This document shows, piece by piece, positions 1 through 9,175 of a stretch of 64,000 nt of DNA (position 1 is its first letter; each line of letters opens with the position of its first letter). The stretch spans positions 248,001 through 312,000 of the forward strand of contig NZ_JABEQN010000001.1 of NCBI RefSeq assembly GCF_014174165.1, read 5' to 3'. This DNA is from Gluconacetobacter dulcium. Lineage in GTDB: Bacteria > Pseudomonadota > Alphaproteobacteria > Acetobacterales > Acetobacteraceae. The position numbers and the translations under genes are program-made. The notes beneath the pieces are model-generated. The model was not told where the DNA came from, searched no databases, and was given only the letters and a program-made list of their open reading frames with translations.

Positions 1-1571
1 CAGCCCAGACGCCGAACGGCAAGCCGCAAATCCTGGCCAGCACCACACCCCAGCCCGCCACAACCACGCCGGCAACCACAACCCAGAACAGCACCACGGC
101 CAAGCCGACGCAGACGCCCGACAACCCGCAGACCCTGGCCAACGCCGCGCCTCACTCCGCTACAGCCACACCGGCAACCGCACCCCAGAACAGCACCACG
201 GCCAAGCCGACGCAGACGCCCGACAACCCGCAAACCCTGGCCAACGCCGCGCCTCAGTCCGCTACAGTCACGCCGGCAACCGCAACCCAGAACAGCACCA
301 CGGCCAAGCCGACACAGACGCCCGACAACCCGCAGACCCTGGCCAACGCCGCGCCCCACTCCGCTACAGTCACGCCGGCAACCGCAACCCAGAACAGCAC
401 CACGGCCAAGCCGACGCAGACGCCCGACAACCCGCAGACCCTGGCCAACGCCGCGCCTCAGTCCGCTACAATCACGCCGGCAACCGCAACCCAGAACAGC
501 ACCACGCCAACGCCGGACAGCCCGCAGATCCTGACCGCTACCACCTCTCCCGCAGGGCAATCGGCGCTCCCGGCCTCTGCCACTACGGCAAACGACCGCA
601 GCCATGCATCGCATGACACGTCTTCCATCCAGAAAGATAGTGCGACCGTCACCACGGCATCCGCGACCAGTGGATCGTCCCCTCCGCTTCCGCTCCGGCA
701 ATCCGCCTCAGCGAATCAGAACAGTCAGCACCGCAGCCCTGCATCGGCCGCGCTGTCACTCTCGCCTGACGATGCGACAACTCCTGTCTCCAGTCTCACG
801 CCTCTTCCCGACGGCTCGGACGGCTCTGCCATACAATCAGGCGGACATAGCGGCACGCACGGAGAATCCGCTTCCGCCGACGACAATGGCGACGAAGCGA
901 ACGCCCAGACTGCCTCGCGGACATCCACCGGCCTCAATCTGCCCCTTAGCCTCACGCCGTCAGGTGCCTTTGTAACCGCGCTGAACGACACGGGGTCGGC
1001 ACCCCAGGGGGACTTCACCTCGAAAGAGACTGGTACGTCGCGTGAAACGGACGGCAAGACGATAACTTCCCCGCTCACGGTACAAGCCGATGACGGATCG
1101 ACATCTCTTTCCATGACCATCATGACCGACGATTCCACTCCAGTGCATGTGCGTCTCGAAGGTACGGATGGCCTGACAACCGGGGTCTTTCTTCAAAGCG
1201 AAGACGTGGGCACCGCACGCCACATGGCCGACAACAGACATGAACTCGTCGCGGCACTCAGCGCCGCCGGTGTGGATGTGAGCAATCTGAAAATTGACGT
1301 TGTCACCGCCAGCAGCAACAATGGCGATAATTTTCAGGACCAGAACCAAAACCAGAATGCCGACGGCACCGCATATAATGGCGGTTTTTCCGGCAACATG
1401 TCTGGCGGCAGCTCTGGGCACAACGGTCAGCAATCGTACGGCAGCAGCGCCGGGAGCACCAATAGCATCGCGTCCGACCAGGGCGCAGGTAATCCCGAGA
1501 CGCAAAGCGGCTCGCATTCCACAAGACCGTCCGGCCCCTATGCCGGGAGCGGCGTCAACATTACCGCATGA
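1..1571 (+). CDS. fliK: Flagellar hook-length control protein FliK, 5' end cut by window edge
   Basis: The frame is open from the left edge to a TGA at 1569, giving at least 522 residues. FliK is the secreted ruler that sets hook length and switches the flagellar export apparatus to filament substrates. The visible N-terminal part is very rich in Thr, Ala, Pro, Gln and Asn and contains a 34-residue tandem repeat; such low-complexity ruler segments are usual in FliK. The last third (about 1060-1330) reads like the FliK C-terminal domain, with alternating strands (VHVRLEG, TGVFLQSED) followed by a helix RHELVAALSAAGVDVSNLKI. A Gly/Ser/Asn-rich tail follows. The next gene is flgD, the hook cap scaffold, 37 bases downstream, which supports the call. 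The true start lies outside the window. Confidence 0.85.
   Translation, partial: AQTPNGKPQILASTTPQPATTTPATTTQNSTTAKPTQTPDNPQTLANAAPHSATATPATAPQNSTTAKPTQTPDNPQTLANAAPQSATVTPATATQNSTTAKPTQTPDNPQTLANAAPHSATVTPATATQNSTTAKPTQTPDNPQTLANAAPQSATITPATATQNSTTPTPDSPQILTATTSPAGQSALPASATTANDRSHASHDTSSIQKDSATVTTASATSGSSPPLPLRQSASANQNSQHRSPASAALSLSPDDATTPVSSLTPLPDGSDGSAIQSGGHSGTHGESASADDNGDEANAQTASRTSTGLNLPLSLTPSGAFVTALNDTGSAPQGDFTSKETGTSRETDGKTITSPLTVQADDGSTSLSMTIMTDDSTPVHVRLEGTDGLTTGVFLQSEDVGTARHMADNRHELVAALSAAGVDVSNLKIDVVTASSNNGDNFQDQNQNQNADGTAYNGGFSGNMSGGSSGHNGQQSYGSSAGSTNSIASDQGAGNPETQSGSHSTRPSGPYAGSGVNITA
84..491 (+). repeat. 102-bp in-frame tandem repeat inside fliK
   Basis: Four near-identical 102-bp units start at 84, 186, 288 and 390, with a shortened fifth unit at 492 and a diverged partial unit before 84. 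Each codes for 34 residues beginning QNSTTAKPTQTPDNPQTL. The spacing is exactly 102 each time, so the reading frame is kept. Nucleotide identity between units is very high, with a few substitutions, which points to recent duplication or ongoing homogenisation. Confidence 0.95.
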
Positions 1572-1608
1572 CCCCAATGGCCGTCGCGGGGAGAAAGGGA
1601 ACAGGCAA

Positions 1609-2376
1609 ATGACGACGACATCGCGTGTCAGCAACGAGACCCAGCTTATTCAGGCAGCGGAAGCAGCCGCCAAGAGTGCTGCGAACACATCCGCTTCCAG
1701 CAGTTCGAGTTCAAGCAGCAGCGGCAGCACGACTTCGGCCCTGTCTTCTCTGGCGAATAACTACACCACCTTTCTGTCGCTCCTGACCACGCAGTTGAAG
1801 CATCAGGACCCGAGCAGCCCGATGAATACCGACACCTTCACGTCGGAACTCGCGCAGTTTGCCGGGGTAGAGCAGCAGGTCGAGACGAATTCAAAACTCT
1901 CCTCGCTGATCTCGCTGAATGAAAGCAGCCAGATGACCGACAGCACCGCCCTGGTCGGCCAGAAAGCAACCGCAAGCACGACGACGTTGCCGCTTCAGAA
2001 CAGTTCCGCCTCGCTCAGCTTCTCCGGCACATCGGGCTCAACGGTCGCCATCGCAGTGGCCAATTCCGCCGGCACCATTGTCAAGGATGTCGTCGCAACC
2101 GCCGACAGTGGCACCAACACCTGGACATGGGACGGCACCGACAATAACGGCCACCAACTGGCCGACGGCGCCTATAGTGTTTCGGTACAGACGATCAGTT
2201 CCACCGGGACCACATCCAGCGTTCCCTTCACCGTAACGGGAACCATCACCGGCGTCCAAAAAGGAGATTCCGATATGGAACTCGAAATGGGCAGCGCCAC
2301 CATCCCGATGTCGAACGTAACCAATATCTCATCGGGAACCAAAAGCAGCACCGGTTCAAGCAGCGCCAGTTCCTGA
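1609..2376 (+). CDS. flgD: Flagellar hook assembly protein FlgD
   Basis: 255 residues. FlgD caps the growing hook so that FlgE subunits can assemble, and is then replaced by FlgK. After a Ser-rich stretch (about residues 35-45) comes the family signature LANNYTTFLSLLTTQLKHQDPSSPMNTDTFTSELAQFAGVEQQ (shown here only in part: FLSLLTTQLKHQDPSSPMN), typical of the FlgD N-terminal region. The C-terminal part has the FlgD Ig/tudor-like fold, including TWTWDGTDNNGHQLADGAYS. I chose the ATG at 1609 because GGGGAGAAAGGGA lies just upstream and the longer frame to 1294 overlaps fliK. It probably shares the fliK transcript and is closed by the terminator at 2442. Confidence 0.93.
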   Translation: MTTTSRVSNETQLIQAAEAAAKSAANTSASSSSSSSSSGSTTSALSSLANNYTTFLSLLTTQLKHQDPSSPMNTDTFTSELAQFAGVEQQVETNSKLSSLISLNESSQMTDSTALVGQKATASTTTLPLQNSSASLSFSGTSGSTVAIAVANSAGTIVKDVVATADSGTNTWTWDGTDNNGHQLADGAYSVSVQTISSTGTTSSVPFTVTGTITGVQKGDSDMELEMGSATIPMSNVTNISSGTKSSTGSSSASS

Positions 2377-2441
2377 AAATACGCCTCTTCCGGCATCACG
2401 CCCCGGAGGAGGCCCCTCAGCCCGGACAATCCCGATCGCGA

Positions 2442-2479
2442 GGACGCATGACGTGCACCATGCGTCCGGGGTGTTTTTT
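2442..2479 (+). terminator. Rho-independent terminator after flgD
   Basis: A perfect 9-bp stem GGACGCATG/CATGCGTCC with an 8-base loop is followed by GGGGTGTTTTTT. It lies 66 bases after the flgD stop and ends the fliK-flgD transcript. Confidence 0.85.
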
Positions 2480-2697
2480 GAGCATTGGAACGGGGCCGCC
2501 TTGATGGCCGGCCCGTCACGAAGCGTGCAACATCGCCACCAGATCGACATCAGTGGGCCACGTTGAAAGAGTCCCTCCCGATTCCATTGCCGTGAACAGC
2601 CAATTTGCAGGAAGCACACGCCGGCCTACCGCCCGCGCGCGGCTCCAGACAATCCAGCTATCAGACACATTCCGGCGCGCGTTACCCCTGCCGCAAA

Positions 2698-3498
2698 TTA
2701 CACAAGATCCAACGTCGTCGACGACATGATGTTGATGCCGGACATGACCGGAATACAGGACTCCTTCGCGGGTTGACCGGTCCGGCTTTCTACGGCACTC
2801 GCTCTCGCTCCCAGCGGAGCAAACGCTACCTCATTCAGCCGGTAGCCAATCCCCCACAGGGTCGTAAACGGCTCATCAATGCCGAAATTGCGCATTTTCT
2901 TACGTATCTTGCAGATCATGACATCGATAACCTTGCCATAGGGCTCACTTTCCCCGGCATAGAGGCTATCCAGAACCGTTTCCTTGCTCAGAACCTGCGT
3001 CTTGCGCAGGGCCAACAGTTCCACAAGGTCGTACTCTCTGCGCGTCAAGGGCACCGGCTTGGAATCGATATGGACTTCCCGTCTGTCGACACCAACCGTC
3101 AAGCGGCCGATATGCAGGGTCAGGCTGTCATGTCCGCTGACCCGCCTGACAATGGCGCGGAGTCGGGCCAGAAGCTCCGCGGGATCAACCGAAGCCGGCA
3201 CACAATCATCGGCACCGATGGACAGCAGTTCGGCCACTTCCAATGGCGTGGACGTTAGGGCAATGACCATAACCGGCGTCGGCACCCGGCTGTTGCGGAT
3301 ATGACGCAGCAACTTCATATCGGGTGAAGCCTGCTGGATGACGACGATATCGTAATGGGACCGCCGCAGCGTTTCCACGACTCCGGCAGAACCCGACATC
3401 GTTATCGAGACCGACCCATCCACCGCGGCCTTGGACAATCCCTCGTAGGGTCGACCATTTCCCCGAGTCGAATCTTCGCCAACGCAGAGTACGCGCAT
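2698..3498 (-). CDS. OmpR-family response regulator with degenerate receiver (CtrA/FtcR/Rem-like)
   Basis: 266 residues from the ATG at 3498 (an in-frame GTG at 3504 is the alternative start). The N-terminal half has the receiver fold and the C-terminal half a winged-helix DNA-binding domain. The stretch VIDVMICKIRKKM closely resembles CtrA and the flagellar regulators FtcR and Rem of alphaproteobacteria. The receiver lacks the usual phosphorylation chemistry: the position of the phospho-accepting Asp reads VVIQQASPDM, and the acidic pair near the N-terminus reads GED. It therefore may work without phosphorylation, as is thought for some flagellar regulators of this type. The position between flgD and flgB, on the opposite strand, suggests control of flagellar genes. 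A C-terminal tail of about 40 residues beyond the winged helix has no recognised role. Confidence 0.8.
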   Translation of the reverse strand: MRVLCVGEDSTRGNGRPYEGLSKAAVDGSVSITMSGSAGVVETLRRSHYDIVVIQQASPDMKLLRHIRNSRVPTPVMVIALTSTPLEVAELLSIGADDCVPASVDPAELLARLRAIVRRVSGHDSLTLHIGRLTVGVDRREVHIDSKPVPLTRREYDLVELLALRKTQVLSKETVLDSLYAGESEPYGKVIDVMICKIRKKMRNFGIDEPFTTLWGIGYRLNEVAFAPLGARASAVESRTGQPAKESCIPVMSGINIMSSTTLDLV

Positions 3499-3504
3499 AT
3501 CCAC

Positions 3505-4131
3505 TTCCGCCTCAAATGTATGGTCGCTTATCGCGAGGAAATACAGGACTATACTTGTCCTCTATCCAATTTTCTGCTGCTTCCGCCAGACAGTCACGTC
3601 TGTTCAATATCGGAATAGGTGGTGTGTCCAAAAGTCCCCATATAGCGGCAAGTGTCAAGGCCGACACATCACGGCGGCACCGTTATCATCGGAAGAACAC
3701 TACCCTGCCCTCATGTCTTCACATACCTGCCACAGACAGCGACAACTGCACAGGCTCCGCAGCCTTGAACGATTATCGGCGGCACGCCCTGAACAGGAAA
3801 AAACCATCTTGGCGAAGCCGCAGCCATCCCATAAACTGAAGGGAGCATAGTTCGGTTATACTATGAGATATGACTGAATCATTTCTGTAGCTTTCGCACC
3901 GCGTTTCCTCGAAACGAAAGCCGGGACGTGTAGCCGCATAACTGGATTGGGTCCGGGAAAGACGCACTTTGTCCGACAGGGAACGCTTATCAGGGATAAT
4001 CTGCCTTAGCCCCTCGTGGCTGGACCATATGACTGCCGCCCGGCACACAGGCGGATCGGGAATGTGAGGCATCTCGCGGCTGCGTTTTCAGCCGGTATTT
4101 ATTTTGCTTTCTGGTTTTGAAGGATAACGAA
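3505..4131. other. Gene-free region upstream of the response regulator
   Basis: About 630 bases without a convincing gene; the short open frames here have no family resemblance or ribosome binding site. It must hold the promoter of the leftward regulator and perhaps that of the rightward small gene. A small inverted repeat AGGAC-N7-GTCCT at 3545-3561, about 50 bases before the regulator start, could be an operator. Otherwise I see nothing definite. Confidence 0.4.
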
Positions 4132-4380
4132 ATGGTTGACATCACGGCTGCCTCGCTTCTCGCGTCCAGCCTCCGCCAAGCGACCTCGACGGCCTCTCAC
4201 GTCGCCTACCGCAGCGCGCGCCCCGCGCATGCGGCAGCGACTGGCGTCAATATAAGCTCCAGCGGCATTGATGGTTCGTCCTCGTCCATAAAGTTCGACG
4301 CCAGCGGCCAGATTGTGCCGACCGGCACGAAGAACAAGAAGGAATCCGCGACCGCCAGCGCCGTTGATCTCTTCGCCTGA
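4132..4380 (+). CDS. Small protein of unknown function in flagellar region
   Basis: 82 residues starting MVDITAASLLASSLRQATS. The ATG at 4132 has AAGGA seven bases upstream, which favours it over the in-frame TTG at 4117. It is Ala/Ser/Thr-rich with a Gly-Ser patch (SSGIDGSSSS) and no membrane segment, signal peptide or cysteine. That composition resembles secreted or structural flagellar components, and it lies between flagellar genes on the same strand, but I do not recognise the family. Coding status rests on the ribosome binding site and codon pattern. Confidence 0.55.
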   Translation: MVDITAASLLASSLRQATSTASHVAYRSARPAHAAATGVNISSSGIDGSSSSIKFDASGQIVPTGTKNKKESATASAVDLFA

Positions 4381-4608
4381 TCGATCGCCGCCGGCCGGCC
4401 TATTCGCTGCCAGCATGTCTTTGTCGTATGACCGGCCTGCTGGCAGATGAAATTCGTCCGGCTTTGTTCTTCCCGATCGATCCACAGCGTCCCGTCTGAC
4501 GACATGGCTACTCCAATCCTGTCTTCGCGGACATCTAGCGATAAGATCCGTTCAGAGACGATGACCTCGAGACAGCGGGGAAATACTCCCCGTCAGGATT
4601 AAAGACAC

Positions 4609-7215
4609 GTGCCTTTCAGCCGACCTTCCCGCGTAAGACACCGTGTCACGCTTTCAGTCCTCGTATGTCTGTCCTGCTCCACCCTTCCGTCCGCCATGGC
4701 GGCAAATCCACATGCGGCGGCCCACCGCCACACCGGACGCAACGCCGCCTCGTCTTCCAGCCCTCCCCCGGCACCTGCATCTCCAGCCGCGAAGCCGACG
4801 CCCGATCCGTCGCAGGATGTCGAACTGCCCGATTCGATCCTGCTCAAGGGCTTGCCCTCCTCCTGGCGGGCAACGCTCATGGACCCGCCGCAGGTGCCAG
4901 CCACGACACCTCCCACCGGACCAGCCACCGCGAAGAGCGGTACGAAAGAGGCGTCACGCGTATCCTCATCGAAGACGCCCGCGACAGCCGGTGCCGGGGC
5001 TCCCCCACAAAGCGTTGCGTCCACCAGCCGCATTCTGCTTCCGGTGCCGTCGCGCATGGGCATCGCGGCCTTTCAGAGCGGCGACAGATTCATTATTGTC
5101 GTCGACAATGCGGAGCCGATGGATACCAGCGCCCTGCGCGGTGACGGCCTCTTCTCGACGTTGTCCGTCAAGACCCTCCCGGACGCGACCTTGATCCAGG
5201 TCCGCCTCCCGGATACGCGACGTCTCTACCTTTCCCAGCAAGCGGAAGGGTGGGTGCTGGGCGACAAGCCGCCTCCAGGCGACCATTACGACGACAGGCG
5301 CGTGATCAATCCGCAATATACCGACAGCGGCATCCTGTATCCGATGCGCCGATCCGGTCGCGTCCTTTCGATCGCGGATCCCGCGTCCGGAGATCGGCTG
5401 CTGGTCGGCACGTCGATCCTGGACGATGGCGGTATTCTCTCCCTGCGAAACGGCGACGGCTATGACGTATGGCCGACGTCCGAAGGCGTCGTGATCGCGG
5501 CCCACTCGCCGCGCATTGACCTGAAACCTGTCCCCAGCGGCATCCTCCTGACCCAGGACGGCAAGGGCTTTCTGGATCACGGCGAAGCCGCCTATGCCAA
5601 CGATGTCGATCTGAAATGGCTGGGGCTACAGAATCTTCCCCTGGACGCCCTGACCCGACGCTATCACGCCGCTCTTCTCGCCGCCGCGGATTCGGATCCC
5701 TTCCATCGGTTCACGCAGCGGCTGAAGGCGGCGAAAGCCGCCTTCAGCCTCGGCGCCTTCGTCGAGACCCGCGGCATCCTCACCGTCGCCCTCCAGGACG
5801 ACCCGGAAGAAGCCGCCCTGCCCGACGTCCGGTTCCTTCTGGGCGCCGCCGAGTTGCTGTGCGGCGACATGGACGGCGCCTCGATGCTCAATGGCCCCTG
5901 GCCTGCCAGCCAGAAGCGCGCAACCCAGCTATGGCAGGGGCTCTATCTGGCCGCCACCGGCGAGAATGATGCGGCGGCGGCCCAACTGCTGGCTCGCGAT
6001 TTCGCGCGACTCAAATCCTATCCCGCCCCGGTTCGCGACGTACTCCTGCCGATAGCCTCCGAGGAAATCGCCCGTTACGGCACGCCGGACGATCTCGCGG
6101 CGCTGGACGACCTGCCCAGCGGCCCTGCCTATCAACTCGCAACAGCATTCAGGCAGATGCGCTCCGGCAAGCGGGACCTAGCCTACGCCGCGTTCCAGAA
6201 GCTGGCCGACAGTCGCGATCCCCAGGTCGCCGAAAAGGCGCTCGAACAGAAAACAGCGATCGAACTCGCCGATGGCCGCATCAAACCGGACGCGGCGGCC
6301 GAACTCTTCGAAACCATGATCCCAGACGCGCGACTGGCCGGCCGCGAGGCCAAGCTCCGCCTGATGCAGGCCGACGCCTATATGCAGACGCAGCGCTGGA
6401 GCGACGCACTCCAGGCCATAGACGCAGCCCGGCTGCACCCCGACACCTCGTCAAAGGACATGGTGGCGCCATTACTGTCCCAGGCCCTCACCGGCCTTGC
6501 CGATTCGATCCCCCCCGCATCGGACAAGAAAGGTCTTCTGCACGATACGGCGATGCTGAAGGTCCATCTGCCCGATCTGCCGCCAGGAGCACGGAAGGGC
6601 AACATTCTGGTCTCTTACGGCAGGATGCTTCTCGCCCTCGGCCTGCCGGATGATGCGGCCCAGGCGTTTTCCGATGCCATTCCCATGCTCACCGCCCCCG
6701 ATCTGCGTGCGCTGGCAGGCGCGGCACTGGCGGAAACCGATATCGAAAGAAGGCTTCCCCAGGAGGCGGCGCAGGCTTTGACGATCACGGACGATCCTTC
6801 CCTTCCGGACGATATCAAGACCACCAGACAGGTGCTCACCGCCCGCATCGCGCTTGCAACTGGCGACCAGGCCAAGGCCCTGACCCTTCTCCGCAACAGC
6901 GCGAACACCTCCGCGCTCGACCTGACAGCCCGCGTGCATGAACAGAAAGGCGAATGGGCAGCCGCGGCCAGCGACGTCCGCAAGATGGCAGCAGACCTGC
7001 TCCCCCCAACCGGCCCCCTGACCGATAGCCAGCAGATCCTGGCCCTCCGCCTAGCCTCGGATGCCTCGCAGGCGGCCGATCAAACCTTGTTGGGCTGGGT
7101 GGCCGACCGCGTCGGAGACCGGATGCCGGACGGGGATCGTGGACGCATGTTCAGGCTGATGACCAAGTCGCCGGACGGAGGCGCAGACACGTCGCCCGCG
7201 GCGGCTCCCCTCTAA
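4609..7215 (+). CDS. Large secreted TPR-like protein of unknown function in flagellar cluster
   Basis: 868 residues from a GTG start at 4609. Residues 1 to about 31 form a signal peptide (basic start, hydrophobic LSVLVCLSC, then SAMAA), followed by a Pro/Ala/Ser-rich linker to about 130. Residues 150-320 look beta-rich (RFIIVVDNAEPMD, TLIQVRLPD, DRLLVGTSILDDG, GVVIAAHS). From about 330 to the end the protein is helical with repeated Ala-rich helix pairs typical of TPR or SEL1-like scaffolds (for example LRLMQADAYMQTQRWSDALQ). It is probably periplasmic. It lies 123 bases before flgB on the same strand, so a role in motor, rod or P-ring assembly is a reasonable inference, but I cannot name the family. 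No truncation is visible. Confidence 0.75.
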   Translation: MPFSRPSRVRHRVTLSVLVCLSCSTLPSAMAANPHAAAHRHTGRNAASSSSPPPAPASPAAKPTPDPSQDVELPDSILLKGLPSSWRATLMDPPQVPATTPPTGPATAKSGTKEASRVSSSKTPATAGAGAPPQSVASTSRILLPVPSRMGIAAFQSGDRFIIVVDNAEPMDTSALRGDGLFSTLSVKTLPDATLIQVRLPDTRRLYLSQQAEGWVLGDKPPPGDHYDDRRVINPQYTDSGILYPMRRSGRVLSIADPASGDRLLVGTSILDDGGILSLRNGDGYDVWPTSEGVVIAAHSPRIDLKPVPSGILLTQDGKGFLDHGEAAYANDVDLKWLGLQNLPLDALTRRYHAALLAAADSDPFHRFTQRLKAAKAAFSLGAFVETRGILTVALQDDPEEAALPDVRFLLGAAELLCGDMDGASMLNGPWPASQKRATQLWQGLYLAATGENDAAAAQLLARDFARLKSYPAPVRDVLLPIASEEIARYGTPDDLAALDDLPSGPAYQLATAFRQMRSGKRDLAYAAFQKLADSRDPQVAEKALEQKTAIELADGRIKPDAAAELFETMIPDARLAGREAKLRLMQADAYMQTQRWSDALQAIDAARLHPDTSSKDMVAPLLSQALTGLADSIPPASDKKGLLHDTAMLKVHLPDLPPGARKGNILVSYGRMLLALGLPDDAAQAFSDAIPMLTAPDLRALAGAALAETDIERRLPQEAAQALTITDDPSLPDDIKTTRQVLTARIALATGDQAKALTLLRNSANTSALDLTARVHEQKGEWAAAASDVRKMAADLLPPTGPLTDSQQILALRLASDASQAADQTLLGWVADRVGDRMPDGDRGRMFRLMTKSPDGGADTSPAAAPL

Positions 7216-7338
7216 CCGGACTAAAAAAACTGCCTTCTTGCCATAAAGGCACACTATTCAGACGCCAATACGCACTATATACGAAAAGCACACGCTCAGG
7301 ATCTGAGCCAGAACGAAAACCAGGGGAATTGACAGCGT

Positions 7339-7755
7339 ATGCTGGAAGCCTTGTCATCCCAAATGTCACAGGCTCATAGCGGCACCGATGTGCTGGACCT
7401 GGCCGGGCGCCGCCTGCAATGGCTGCAAAACCGCGAATCCGTGTTGGCTGGCAATGTCGCCAACGCGAATACGCCGGGCTATGCGCCCAAGGACATCGCA
7501 TCGTTTCAGGGTGTGCTGCAAAACCAGATGGCCATGACGCTGGCACAGACCGCTCCGGGCCATCTGGCCGGACGCAGCACCGTCGGCAGCGCAACGCGAA
7601 CAGGCACCAGCACCTCCATCGACGGAAATCAGGTCAACATCGAAGGCGAACTTGAAAAGATCGCGGACACTAACGACCAGCAACGTCTCGCGACGAACGC
7701 CTACAGCGTCTATATGTCAATGTACTCGATAGCCCTCGGCTCCTCATCCTCCTGA
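7339..7755 (+). CDS. flgB: Flagellar basal-body rod protein FlgB
   Basis: 138 residues, the usual length. FlgB is a proximal rod subunit built onto the MS-ring by the flagellar export apparatus. The family motif NRESVLAGNVANANTPGY lies at about residues 33-50, and the C-terminus has the amphipathic heptad helix (NDQQRLATNAYSVYMSMYSIAL) that forms the rod core. No signal peptide, as expected for an exported rod protein. It is followed by flgC after 16 bases; the two are surely co-transcribed. Confidence 0.93.
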   Translation: MLEALSSQMSQAHSGTDVLDLAGRRLQWLQNRESVLAGNVANANTPGYAPKDIASFQGVLQNQMAMTLAQTAPGHLAGRSTVGSATRTGTSTSIDGNQVNIEGELEKIADTNDQQRLATNAYSVYMSMYSIALGSSSS

Positions 7756-7771
7756 TCGCACGAGGCCCATC

Positions 7772-8179
7772 ATGGATTTCTCCGATACAATGGGCATCTC
7801 TGCCTCCGGCATGCGTGCCCAGGCAAAGCGCCTTCAGATCGCGGCCGAAAACCTGGCCAACCAGGAAACCACCGGCACGACAGCCGGCGCAGACCCTTAT
7901 CGGCGTAAGACGATTACGTTCAAGGAAACCCTGAATCGCACCTCCGGCGTTTCCGGTGTGGACATCAAGGAAATCGGACAGGACCAGACCCCGTTCGAGA
8001 CAAAATACGATCCGTCCCATCCCGCAGCCGATGCCAACGGCCTGGTCAAGATGCCGAACGTAAGCGCGATGGTCGAAATCCTGGACACGCATGAAGCGCA
8101 ACGTTCGTACGAGGCCAACCTCAACACCATGCAGATCACGCGGTCCATGCTGACACGCACGATCAACCTGATGAAATAA
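7772..8179 (+). CDS. flgC: Flagellar basal-body rod protein FlgC
   Basis: 135 residues, normal for FlgC, a proximal rod subunit. The N-terminal motif MGISASGMRAQAKRLQIAAENLAN and the C-terminal helix ANLNTMQITRSMLTRTINLMK are diagnostic. GAGG stands eight bases before the ATG. In many bacteria fliE follows flgC; here a 194-base gap without a coding sequence follows and then flgF, so fliE must be elsewhere. Confidence 0.94.
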   Translation: MDFSDTMGISASGMRAQAKRLQIAAENLANQETTGTTAGADPYRRKTITFKETLNRTSGVSGVDIKEIGQDQTPFETKYDPSHPAADANGLVKMPNVSAMVEILDTHEAQRSYEANLNTMQITRSMLTRTINLMK

Positions 8180-8373
8180 GGACAAGCCGGACGGCGCCTT
8201 CGGCAGGGTCACAGACCGCAGACGCGCGCCTCTCCTGTTGCCGTTGCACGAGCAATTCGTTACTCTTGGCACGCATGGTCCGTCGCCGTTTCCGCCTGCC
8301 GGGCTTGCTGGTCAACTGATCGGACGGACACCGGCCTGAGGGCGCTCCGCCCGGTTCCTTCTGGAGAGCGACA

Positions 8374-9117
8374 TTGGACAATACCACCTATATTGCCCTG
8401 TCCCGCGTCGATACATTGACGCGCGCTCTCGATGTAACGGCCAACAACCTCGCCAATGCCAACACGGACGGCTTCAAGGCGAGCAGGCAATTGTTTTCCG
8501 AATATCTCGTCAAACAGAAAGGGCCGAACACCCTGCCGGGGGACAAGCAGGAAGCCTATACGCAGGATCAGGCAACCTATCGCGACCAGCTTCAAGGCCC
8601 GTTGAGGGCCACCGGCAACCTGACCGATTTCGCCATCAACGGCGAAGGCTACTTTACCGTCCGCACCACCCAGGGAATTAGGCTGACGCGCAATGGCCAG
8701 TTCCACCGCCGCATGGATGGTACGATCGTCGACGGATCGGGAAATCCCGTTCTGGACAATGCCGGCCGGAACCTGGTCCTGCAGAACGAAGAAGACCTGC
8801 TCTCTGTCGCGACCGATGGCAGCATCTCGACCCAGACCGGCGTCGTCGGAACAATCGGTCTGGTAACGGTCGACAATCCCCAGACATTAATGCCCGAAGG
8901 TCATTTTCTTCTTCGGCCAACCACCCAGACCCACACCGTCGTCCGTCCGGAGATCCGGCAGGCCATGCTGGAATCGAGCAACGTCAACGCGGTCTCGGAA
9001 GCGACCAGAATGGTCGAGATCCAGCGGGATTATGATCTGACATTCCAGCTCATACAGACCGAATCGACCCGCAACATGAACGCGATCGACAAGATCACCG
9101 CCGAGCCGTCGGTCTGA
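8374..9117 (+). CDS. flgF: Flagellar basal-body rod protein FlgF
   Basis: 247 residues from a TTG start with GGAGAG upstream; no better ATG exists before the conserved N-terminus. The motif VTANNLANANTDGFKAS lies near residue 23, and the central LTDFAINGEGYFTVRT resembles the conserved D1 domain of FlgF/FlgG rod proteins. The C-terminal ATRMVEIQRDYDLTFQLIQ forms the core helix. Length and the Gln-rich 40-75 region favour FlgF over the distal rod FlgG (about 260 residues). FlgF connects the proximal and distal rod. Confidence 0.87.
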   Translation: MDNTTYIALSRVDTLTRALDVTANNLANANTDGFKASRQLFSEYLVKQKGPNTLPGDKQEAYTQDQATYRDQLQGPLRATGNLTDFAINGEGYFTVRTTQGIRLTRNGQFHRRMDGTIVDGSGNPVLDNAGRNLVLQNEEDLLSVATDGSISTQTGVVGTIGLVTVDNPQTLMPEGHFLLRPTTQTHTVVRPEIRQAMLESSNVNAVSEATRMVEIQRDYDLTFQLIQTESTRNMNAIDKITAEPSV

Positions 9118-9175
9118 GACAGACCGTTTTGAAGAAAGACCGTTCGGCGATAGCGGGCGGCGCTGCGCGTAACCT

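Noticed and set aside
254-655. Repeated leftward open frames with a repeated GLSGVCVGLAVVLFW-like sequence
   Set aside because: They are the complement of the fliK tandem repeat. No ribosome binding site, and the other strand matches FliK and leads into its conserved C-terminal domain.
7216-7338. Hairpin TGCCTT-AAGGCA with a T run on the leftward strand before flgB
   Set aside because: It has the look of a leftward terminator, but no leftward gene lies to its right, and the stem is only six base pairs.
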